A stretch of DNA of 39,683 bases from positions 1 to 39,683 of the forward strand of contig CAZTGE010000022.1 of the NCBI GenBank assembly GCA_964612995.1, read 5' to 3'. The notes beneath the pieces are model-generated. The model saw only the letters and a program-made list of their open reading frames with translations, ran no database searches and was not told the origin of the DNA. Each line of letters starts with the position of its first letter. Within the stretch, counting starts at the first letter, position 1. This document shows, one piece after another, positions 1-6,262 of the stretch. Both the position numbers and the translations under genes were made by a program. The stretch is from SLQH01 sp964612995 (lineage in GTDB: Bacteria; Planctomycetota; UBA11346).

Positions 1-78
<78 letters not shown>

Positions 79-137
79 GTGGGCGGGCAGGCTACGCTGC
101 TGTGCCGGGCGGTCCAGTGCCGACCGTGGTCTGGTGC

Positions 138-218
138 CAGGGCCGCTCAAAGCTCGCACAATGAGGGCCATGCCGACCTGGGGATCGGCGCTCCCGGGGC
201 GAGCTTCGAGTCGCCCTG
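138..218. repeat. MITE-like inverted-repeat element, copy A (short form)
   Basis: An 81-bp element starting CAGGGC and ending GCCCTG. Its terminal arms of about 20 bp (138-157 and 199-218) are inverted repeats with three mismatches. It is flanked by an 8-bp direct repeat GGTCTGGT at 128-135 and 219-226, which looks like a target-site duplication. Inside is a small hairpin GCCGA/TCGGC (172-189). Compared with copy B at 35109 it lacks the inner 83 bp that begin after CATGCC. It sits between the STAS gene and tRNA-Pro and carries no plausible gene. Confidence 0.75.
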
Positions 219-237
219 GGTCTGGTCGATGGTCGCT

Positions 238-693
238 TCAGCCGCTCGGTGGGTCGCCGAGCAGATCGTGCCTGCGGAAGAAGGCTTCGGCCTCTGCGTG
301 CGACTCGACCGTGACCCAGTAGTTCTCCAGCCCCAGAGCGCTGAGCACCGCGTCGATGTGGGTATTGGGGCGCAGAAGGACCATGCAGCCGCCATGGTCG
401 GCGATGGCGTCGTTCATCGCCAGGAGGATGCCCAGGGCGGAGCTGGTCAAGCGCACGCAATGGCTCAGGTCGAGAACCACGCCCTTGTGCCCGAGGCGGG
501 AGAAGAACCGCCCGATCTCCTCGATGAACCGCTCGCGCGCGACGAGATTCATCGAGCCCTGGATCACGATGTAGGGCAGCCCCTGGCGCAGCTCGGCATG
601 GACGGTGAAGGGCGCATCCCGCCGACCCTCCTCAAGGATCAGGTCGGTGAAGTTCCCCAAATGGCGTGGTTGTGCATCGTCCGGTCCGGGCAT
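238..693 (-). CDS. STAS-domain (anti-sigma factor antagonist-like) protein
   Basis: A 151-residue soluble protein whose residues about 29-140 match the STAS fold of SpoIIAA-type anti-anti-sigma factors. Beta strands lead into GVVLDLSHCVRLTSSALG (71-88). Ser84/Ser85 occupy the place of the serine phosphorylated by partner-switching kinases, followed by the usual helix and a terminal strand. Such proteins bind an anti-sigma kinase or act in a phospho-dependent switch. No anti-sigma kinase or PP2C phosphatase lies within the window, so the partner is unknown. The ATG at 691-693 is the first after an in-frame TAG, which fixes the start; the Shine-Dalgarno is weak. The gene follows the glycosyltransferase by 75 bp on the same strand, so co-transcription is possible. 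Confidence 0.85.
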   Translation of the reverse strand: MPGPDDAQPRHLGNFTDLILEEGRRDAPFTVHAELRQGLPYIVIQGSMNLVARERFIEEIGRFFSRLGHKGVVLDLSHCVRLTSSALGILLAMNDAIADHGGCMVLLRPNTHIDAVLSALGLENYWVTVESHAEAEAFFRRHDLLGDPPSG

Positions 694-768
694 CGCCTAC
701 GAGTCTGCCATGGTCTGGCGTACGCGTCCAGCCCCCTGCGTAGCGGGGTGTAGAAGGTCGCCACCGAT

Positions 769-1527
769 TCACCCGCCATGCGACTGCGCCTCACCGGCTG
801 CAGGACGACGATACCACAGGAAGCAGGCGCGGCGGAACCGCATGAACAGCGGCCCCAGCAGCAGGCTGCCGAGGATGAACAGCGAGAAATCACGCCATCC
901 GAACCAGTGCAGTTTGCGGTCGGAGGTCACCACCGGCGGGCCGCGCAGGATCTGGAAACGCATCGCCCGCCGCCGGCCCCAGGCCGCGATCCGCCGCGAC
1001 AACCGCAGCTCTTCACCGGCGTAGAGCGCCTCGTCGAAGCCGCCAACGGCCTGGAAGGCGCGGCGATGACAGAACACGAAGCACCCGGCGGCGAGGCCGA
1101 ACAGACGCGAGACCCGATTCCAGGTTCCCAGCACCCAACGGTAGAAGGGATGCTGGTGCCCGCAGAAGGCCACCTGCGCCCCCCCACCGCTGCAGTCGCC
1201 GCGTTCCAGGCGGGCGAGCGCCCGCCGCAACAGGGCGGGCGGGATCAGGGTGTCGGCATCGACGAAGACGAGGTACCGGCCGCGGGCCACGCGCGCACCG
1301 GCGTTGCGGGCCCGCCCGATCTGGTTGTGCGGCTCGAAGACCACCCGGTCGGCCTGGGCACGGGCGATGGCGGCCGTGGCATCGGTGCTGTTGTTGTCGA
1401 CCACCACCAGCTCACCGGGCTGCGCCACCGCGGCCATCGCCCGCCGCAGCGTGCGCAGCGTGCGCGGCAGTTCGTCCGCCTCGTTGTAGGCGGGCACGAT
1501 GATGGAGTAGGCGACATTCGCAGGCAT
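769..1527 (-). CDS. Family 2 glycosyltransferase
   Basis: A 252-residue GT-A glycosyltransferase. The N-terminus has the GT2 opening YSIIVPAYNEADELPRTL (7-24). It continues with VVVDNNSTDAT (41-51), HNQIGRARNAGA (67-78) and the metal-binding DAD at 90-92 within FVDADTL; GGFDEALYAGEE is typical of the acceptor side. A hydrophobic stretch near 213-231 should anchor the protein to the inner membrane. Sugar donor and acceptor cannot be told from sequence. The frame stays open upstream to 1920, but the homology begins at the ATG at 1525-1527. That ATG is preceded by TGAGGGA about 7 nt away, and this Shine-Dalgarno is part of the hairpin element at 1534-1723. The protein carries no evident second domain. 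Confidence 0.9.
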   Translation of the reverse strand: MPANVAYSIIVPAYNEADELPRTLRTLRRAMAAVAQPGELVVVDNNSTDATAAIARAQADRVVFEPHNQIGRARNAGARVARGRYLVFVDADTLIPPALLRRALARLERGDCSGGGAQVAFCGHQHPFYRWVLGTWNRVSRLFGLAAGCFVFCHRRAFQAVGGFDEALYAGEELRLSRRIAAWGRRRAMRFQILRGPPVVTSDRKLHWFGWRDFSLFILGSLLLGPLFMRFRRACFLWYRRPAAGEAQSHGG

Positions 1528-1533
1528 GACGCG

Positions 1534-1723
1534 TCCCTCACAGCTCGCAGTGAAGCGTTCGCACGGCACACATCGTGCGACAGCAGGTCGGCCGACCGAG
1601 GAACGGTTTTCTGCGAAAATGGCGCGTAGCGCCGCAGAAAACGCCAGCGTAGCTGGCGAGTGACGACCGAGGCCGTGGGGATGTGCGCCGAAGGCGCGAG
1701 GGGGCAGCGCCCCCTGTGAGGGA
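1534..1723. repeat. Hairpin-array element with 10-bp terminal inverted repeats
   Basis: A 190-bp non-coding block bounded by perfect 10-bp inverted ends TCCCTCACAG (1534-1543) and CTGTGAGGGA (1714-1723). It is packed with palindromes. In order these are TCGCACG/CGTGCGA (1559-1580), GGTCGGCCGACC (1586-1597), GTTTTCTGCG/CGCAGAAAAC (1606-1642) enclosing GGCGC-gta-GCGCC, GCCAGC-gta-GCTGGC (1643-1657), GCGCC-gaa-GGCGC (1685-1697) and AGGGGGC-agc-GCCCCCT (1699-1715). Four of these are tight stems with three-base loops. It looks like a REP/MITE-type repeat. It forms the 5' leader of the glycosyltransferase and supplies its ribosome-binding site. The rest of the gap, to 1876, shows nothing recognisable. 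Confidence 0.65.
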
Positions 1724-1876
1724 AGTCTCAGGCATGGCAGGCAGGGCGGTGGGCCCGAGTCGTATGCTAGCTGCGCAGCCGAAGGAGGACAGGGCGGATG
1801 CCGGAACTGCCAGCAGCGCCCCCGGCCAGGCGCGGTCGAGGGCGGACTAGACGGGCCGCTGGGCCAGCATGGCGTG

Positions 1877-2308
1877 TCACCACTCCTCGTCACGTCGATC
1901 CTCGATGATCCACCCACCATCGGCGAGCAGCTCGCCGATCGCGCCCACCTTGGCCGCGCTCAATCCGCTGATCAGCAAGTGGCCGTCGGGCAGCAGATGT
2001 TCGAGGGCCGGATCGCGCAGGAGCTGCTCGACCAGCTCGGCATGGAGATTGGCGATCACCAGCTCGTAGGTCCCCTCAGCCGGGGCGAGCAGGTCACCCT
2101 ACAGCACCCGTGCTTCCGGATACCCGTTGAGCGCGCAGGCCGTGCCGGGTGTCGGTCCCGGTCGCACCAGACGGGCGCTGTCTGCGAGGAACAGGTTGTG
2201 ACGGAAAGGGTCCACGCCGTGCCAGTCGCGGCCGTTGACCCGCAGCAGGGTGTCGCCGCCGACGTAGAACCGCAGCATCACCTTCTCGCTGGCGAATCGC
2301 TCCGGCAT
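1877..2308 (-). pseudogene. PrmA-like class I methyltransferase remnant with in-frame TAG
   Basis: Two open segments lie in the same frame, separated only by a TAG at 2099-2101. The upstream part (2308 to 2102) ends ACALNGYPEARVL. The downstream part (2098 to 1877) reads GDLLAPAEGTYELVIANLH and continues to a closing GGWIIEDRRDEEW. This is the back half of a ribosomal protein L11 methyltransferase-like (PrmA) SAM domain, with D-x-V-I-A-N-hydrophobic as motif IV. The SAM-binding glycine motif I expected before the ACALNG segment is absent in all three minus frames, so the fold cannot be complete. I read it as a decayed gene with a nonsense codon and an internal deletion. Readthrough, or separate translation of the tail from GTG at 2065, is less likely. 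Confidence 0.55.
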
Positions 2309-2448
2309 ACAGCGTTGATATCGACATCACTGCTCATCGGCGCTCCCGTTTCACGGAGGGCCGGTCTATGACCACCGCCGCGGGGCACAACCCGTAACCA
2401 CCCGAAGCTGGCGCGCAGCACTCGCCGCGGGCGTCGCCCCCAGGAGCC

Positions 2449-2488
2449 ACCTGTCGCCTGTTGCTCCGTTCGGCAATAAACGACAGGT
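2449..2488 (-). terminator. Stem-loop downstream of the small membrane protein gene
   Basis: ACCTGTCG and CGACAGGT form an 8-bp stem around a 24-nt loop that itself contains TTGC/GCAA. It begins 13 bp after the stop codon of the minus-strand gene at 2501. There is no clear T tract, so it may be a terminator or a 3'-end stabilising hairpin. The remainder of 2309-2500 shows nothing recognisable. Confidence 0.35.
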
Positions 2489-2500
2489 CTCGGCCGGCTG

Positions 2501-2959
2501 CTACAGCAGCAGCAAGAGCAGGAGCGCGGCGCCGACGCCGCCCCAGAACAGCGGCTCCTCGTAGAACTCGCCGGCCCGCTGCCGCGCCAGGGCATCGGCA
2601 TCGTCCGCCGCGTGGCTGGCCAGCACCGCGCGCTCGTCGGCCGAGAAGCTGAGCTCGGCGTCGGCAACCGGCTCATCGTCGGTGGCTGCCGCCTCCGCCA
2701 CGGTGGCGGGTGCGGACTCGGGCTCGGCGATGGAGACGGCTTCGCCGTCGTCCTCGGCTGCGGCCGGGGCCTGCACGACCTGCTCGGCATCAGCTGGTTC
2801 AGCCGCTTCAGCCGGCATGGCCGGGGCCTCGGCGGCAGCCGGGGCAGTCGCCGGCTCTGGCGCGGACTCGGCCGCGAGGGCGGCGAACGAGCCGCACACC
2901 AGCAAGGTGGCCACGGCAATGAATCGGAGCGGGGAGTTGTATGGAGGTCTCATGCCCAC
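2501..2959 (-). CDS. Exported Ala/Glu-rich protein with C-terminal membrane anchor
   Basis: A 152-residue protein of no recognised family. A Sec signal peptide (about 1-30: basic MGMRPPY, hydrophobic core, cleavage after FAALAA) is followed by a low-complexity Ala/Pro/Glu segment (31-95). A charged helix-like stretch (SADERAVLASHAADDADAL) follows, and the protein ends in EPLFWGGVGAALLLLLLL, a terminal membrane helix with no cytoplasmic tail. Export and anchoring are visible; function is not. The start is either 2959 or an in-frame ATG at 2953. It is divergent from the C39-like lipoprotein, with only 16 bp between the two start codons. The strong codon-position bias and clean topology argue for a real gene. 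Confidence 0.65.
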   Translation of the reverse strand: MGMRPPYNSPLRFIAVATLLVCGSFAALAAESAPEPATAPAAAEAPAMPAEAAEPADAEQVVQAPAAAEDDGEAVSIAEPESAPATVAEAAATDDEPVADAELSFSADERAVLASHAADDADALARQRAGEFYEEPLFWGGVGAALLLLLLL

Positions 2960-2975
2960 ACGATAGCCACCGGCG

Positions 2976-3584
2976 ATGAGAGCGACAAGACATCACTTCC
3001 GTGAATCGCGGAGCGCGCCGGTGTTCATCGCGCTGGCCGCGGTCTCGCTCCTGCTCAGCGGCTGCACGCGTCATCGCCGCCCGGGCCCCCAGGCGCAGAT
3101 GCTCGATGTCCCGCACCACGCCCAGCAAACGCCCACTGGCTGCGGGCTGCGCACGGTGGACATGTTCACCGATTACTGGAACCACCCCCTGCCCGATGCC
3201 GCCCGCGAGACCCTGGTGGCCGAGGTCGAGCCTGACGGCGTGCGGGCGATCACGGTTGTGAACGCCCTGGAGGCCGGCGGCTACGAGGCCTACCTCCTGC
3301 GTGGCACCTGGGACCCCGGGCCCACCAGCATCCACCACCACCTCGACCGCGGCCGACCGCTGTTGGTCCAGATCCGCAACGACCCGCGGCATTGGGTCCT
3401 GGTGGTCGGCCGCGACCGCGAACGCGACGAGATCATTCTCGCCGACCCCGTGCGTGACCGGGTCGCGGTCGGCAGCGAGCGCTTCGCCGCCGAATGGCAG
3501 CTGGCGCACAACCTGCTGATCGTGGCCAGCCCGCCACCGGGCACGGCTCAACCGGCCGGCGATTTCCACGACGGAACGCAGTAG
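2976..3584 (+). CDS. Lipoprotein with C39-like cysteine peptidase domain
   Basis: A 202-residue lipoprotein. A signal peptide ends in lipobox LLSGC with lipidated Cys30, and the rest is a C39-like (bacteriocin-processing peptidase fold, PF13529-type) domain. The catalytic triad is visible: Cys56 in QQTPTGCGLRT, His139 in RHWVLVVG and Asp157 in ILADPV, with glutamines just before the Cys for the oxyanion hole. Family members cut peptides after double-glycine leaders or, as free-standing domains, hydrolyse unknown extracytoplasmic peptides. There is no ABC transporter fusion here. It likely faces the periplasm from the inner or outer membrane. The Shine-Dalgarno is weak, and its start lies 16 bp from that of a divergent gene, so promoters must overlap coding sequence. 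The substrate is unknown. Confidence 0.85.
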   Translation: MRATRHHFRESRSAPVFIALAAVSLLLSGCTRHRRPGPQAQMLDVPHHAQQTPTGCGLRTVDMFTDYWNHPLPDAARETLVAEVEPDGVRAITVVNALEAGGYEAYLLRGTWDPGPTSIHHHLDRGRPLLVQIRNDPRHWVLVVGRDRERDEIILADPVRDRVAVGSERFAAEWQLAHNLLIVASPPPGTAQPAGDFHDGTQ

Positions 3585-3618
3585 ACCGCATCCCCACTGT
3601 CTCACCGGTCTGTGTCGC

Positions 3619-3654
3619 CTGGCCCCGACAGCTCGCGAGACCGGGCGGGGCCAG
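3619..3654. terminator. Stem-loop between convergent genes
   Basis: CTGGCCCCG (3619-3627) pairs perfectly with CGGGGCCAG (3646-3654) around an 18-nt loop. It lies in the 157-bp gap between the C39-like lipoprotein stop (3584) and the stop of the minus-strand heparinase-like gene (3742), where a bidirectional terminator is expected. There is no T tract. Confidence 0.4.
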
Positions 3655-3741
3655 CGGAGGAGATACGCACCGCACGAGCATGCCGCGGACATGTCCGAGG
3701 TCCTGTGCGTCACCTGGCTGCAGGCACGCGTGGCGGTCGGC

Positions 3742-6195
3742 TCAGCGTGCAGGGAAATGCAGCCGGCCATCGATGTGTGACGTCGCACGGGTGCGGCCGT
3801 CGAGCTGCAGGGCGCGCACCGCGGTGTCCAAATCCAGCGCGTCGATCGCTCCGGCAGCACGCAGGGCATCGTCGTCGAAACGGCACCAGCAGTGGCCGCG
3901 GAAACGGATGCTGCCGTTGTCCAGGGCGACCGTGCGCTCGCGCTCGGTCGCATCGCCGACGGCGATCGCCACCAGGTCATCGATGCCCTCGCCGATGATG
4001 CGCAGGACCACGGTGTCGTCCGGTGCCGGAAGTTCGTCCACCTGCCTGATGCGCGGGGCATCGTCGCGGAACGGCTCATGCACGACGGCGAAGGTCGCCG
4101 CCGCCGCCTGCTGGGCCGCGACGATCGTCGAGCCACCGACCTCGCTCGCAACGGCGCGGCGGACCCGCTTGCCATCCGGCCCACGACGTTTGATCACCGG
4201 GTCGGGCGTGCGGGCGTGGAACAGCTGCAGACCCGGCTGCGAGATCAGATGGACCCGCACGCCGATGCCACGCTCGTACCAGCTCGCCGGCAGCGCCTGC
4301 TCCTCCACCATCGGCGCCCGGGCCTGGCGCACCGTCAGCCGCCAGACCTGGTCGCCATCGCCGCGCCGTCTGCCGTGGGCGAGCGGCATGAGCCCGGCGG
4401 GCAGCGCGGCATCGTGCCACCCGTGCGCCGGATCCTCGTCTGCCAGACCGAGGGCATGGGCCAGCCAGACATACCGGTGCGGCTGCGTGTCGACCAGGCG
4501 GCTGACATCGACGAGATACGCATCGGTGAGCAGCAAGGCGCGGGTGAAGGCGACTCCCGGATAGACCGCGTCGCTCCGCGCGGCGACGAAGGCGCTGCCC
4601 GGAGTGAAATGGTCGCGCACCGTCACCGCGTCGGTGAAGGCCGGCTCGGCCGGCCCCTCGCGGGTGAAGGCGTTCATGTTGCGCCCGGCGGTCTGCGAAT
4701 CCGGCGGCGCCGGGTCCACGGCGATGCCGCAGTGGCTCTGGATGCTACGCGACCAGTCACGGGCGTAGCCGGGCGTGACCTGGCGGTTGAGGTAGATCGG
4801 ACGGTTGAAGGCGTAGTACCCGGTCAGGGCGAAACAGTCGCGCACGCTGTGGGCGTAGGCCGAGGCCAGGCGCAGGCCCACTGCCGGTCCCGGCCCGGTC
4901 CAGTAGCCCGGCCCGTTGTCGTGACGCAGCAACGCCAGGCCGCGCTCGCTCCACACCGCCGACGGCGCCGGCGGCGCGGCCACATCCCCCGGCGCCAACG
5001 GCGGACAGCCGAAGAACAACGAGGGGATGTAGCGCTGGGCCTCGGGCGGGCGCATCTGGGCCAGAAACCAGCCGTAGCCGTCTTCCGGCCAGCGGGTGTG
5101 GGCGAGTTCGAACCACAGCGGCAACTGCATCTTGGGCGTGAAATCGCTGTAGCCGTCCCACTGCGGGTGGTCGCCGCGGATCTCGCCGCCCCAGGCGCCG
5201 GGCGAACGCCACCGCGGATCGTCGCCGCCGGTGCCGTCGGGCAGATGACCACGGACCAGGCATTGCTGGAAGGCCGGAGTCGGCAATCCGCCGTTGTGCA
5301 CGCCAGCGCCGGAGCGCAGGTCGCCGATGGTGACCATCGGCAGATGCGGCCGCTGCGAACCCAGATCGACCGCAGGATAGCCGAGCCGGATGAGCGAGCG
5401 GATATGCCCGCGCACGCTGGCCCCGCCCTCGCCGCGATAGCCGAACCCCAGCTCATCGAGCCCGAGGCGTTCGCAGCCCAGACAGTAGAGCAGCATCGCG
5501 CCGGGCGTGGAGCCCATCTTGCCGAACTCCTCGCAGTAGAATCCCTCGTCGGCGAGGTAGGCATCGAGGTACCAGCGGAAGGAACCGTAGGCATCCCAGG
5601 TACGGCGGATCAGTTCCTCGTCGCGCAGGACCAGGGCCAGCAGGTTGGCGCTGAACTTGCGCGGGGCGATGATGTTGGGCAGCCAGTTGCTGCGGGTATA
5701 GCTGCGGGCGTCGTAGCGTGAGTAATTCCGGCTGTCGTTGAATACCGTCGGGTCGAAGACGGCATTGGTCTCGATCGCGTTGCGGATGTAGGTCCGGGCC
5801 ATCTGCGCAAAGGCGGCGTGGGTCTCGGCGTCGAGCTGGTCGTGGAGCAGGTCGTAACGCAGGACCGTCAGCCACTGCGCCCCGCCACGCGGCACCGGGC
5901 TGCGCAGGACCCGGAGCAGGCGTTTGCGCATCCGTTCTCCGGCCGCGGCGTCCTCGAGCACGGCGTAGCGGAAGCAGTCGCGCAGGTAACGTGCCTCGCA
6001 TGCCTGCGAACCGGCGTCATCCTCCCACCCCGCCACCACCGTACGCGCCCAGTCCTCCTCGCGAACCAGACGGCGCAGCTCGGCGATGTCGTCGCGATCC
6101 CAGAGGATGAAGGGATGCTCGACCGCCGGCAGTGGATCACCGCGGAGGAGCAACAACGCGGCGATCACGATCGCGGAAGCGTAACCACGGGACAT
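3742..6195 (-). CDS. Secreted heparinase II/III-like polysaccharide lyase family protein
   Basis: An 817-residue exported protein. The signal peptide runs from the ATG at 6193-6195 (MSRGYASAIVIAALLLLRG) to cleavage near PLPAVEHP. The N-terminal half is an alpha/alpha toroid of the alginate lyase/DUF4962 kind: HPFILWDRDDIAELRR at the start and YTRSNWLPNIIAPRKF with the characteristic NW segment. The C-terminal half is the heparinase II/III beta-sandwich: GLALLRHDNG, then SAYAHSVRDCFALTGYY in the position of the usual H-x-H-D segment. Relatives cleave uronic-acid-containing polysaccharides by beta-elimination in the periplasm or outside the cell. The variation around the His motif means activity is not assured. 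The frame is open upstream to 6252, but the signal peptide fixes the start. It is last in the HEAT/C25/heparinase unit. Confidence 0.8.
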   Translation of the reverse strand: MSRGYASAIVIAALLLLRGDPLPAVEHPFILWDRDDIAELRRLVREEDWARTVVAGWEDDAGSQACEARYLRDCFRYAVLEDAAAGERMRKRLLRVLRSPVPRGGAQWLTVLRYDLLHDQLDAETHAAFAQMARTYIRNAIETNAVFDPTVFNDSRNYSRYDARSYTRSNWLPNIIAPRKFSANLLALVLRDEELIRRTWDAYGSFRWYLDAYLADEGFYCEEFGKMGSTPGAMLLYCLGCERLGLDELGFGYRGEGGASVRGHIRSLIRLGYPAVDLGSQRPHLPMVTIGDLRSGAGVHNGGLPTPAFQQCLVRGHLPDGTGGDDPRWRSPGAWGGEIRGDHPQWDGYSDFTPKMQLPLWFELAHTRWPEDGYGWFLAQMRPPEAQRYIPSLFFGCPPLAPGDVAAPPAPSAVWSERGLALLRHDNGPGYWTGPGPAVGLRLASAYAHSVRDCFALTGYYAFNRPIYLNRQVTPGYARDWSRSIQSHCGIAVDPAPPDSQTAGRNMNAFTREGPAEPAFTDAVTVRDHFTPGSAFVAARSDAVYPGVAFTRALLLTDAYLVDVSRLVDTQPHRYVWLAHALGLADEDPAHGWHDAALPAGLMPLAHGRRRGDGDQVWRLTVRQARAPMVEEQALPASWYERGIGVRVHLISQPGLQLFHARTPDPVIKRRGPDGKRVRRAVASEVGGSTIVAAQQAAAATFAVVHEPFRDDAPRIRQVDELPAPDDTVVLRIIGEGIDDLVAIAVGDATERERTVALDNGSIRFRGHCWCRFDDDALRAAGAIDALDLDTAVRALQLDGRTRATSHIDGRLHFPAR

Positions 6196-6262
6196 ACCGT
6201 ATTGGAGACGACCGCCCCGTGCGACGCAAGGGGCGGACGTCCGGCGATGCACAGGCCGCGGC

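Noticed and set aside
1528..1920. N-terminal extension of the glycosyltransferase
   Set aside because: The extension translates the hairpin array; family homology starts at 1527, next to a good Shine-Dalgarno.
2335..2347. ATCGGCGCTCCCG matching the interior of the MITE-like element
   Set aside because: Only 13 bp match, with no terminal arms or flanking repeats nearby; chance or a very old remnant.
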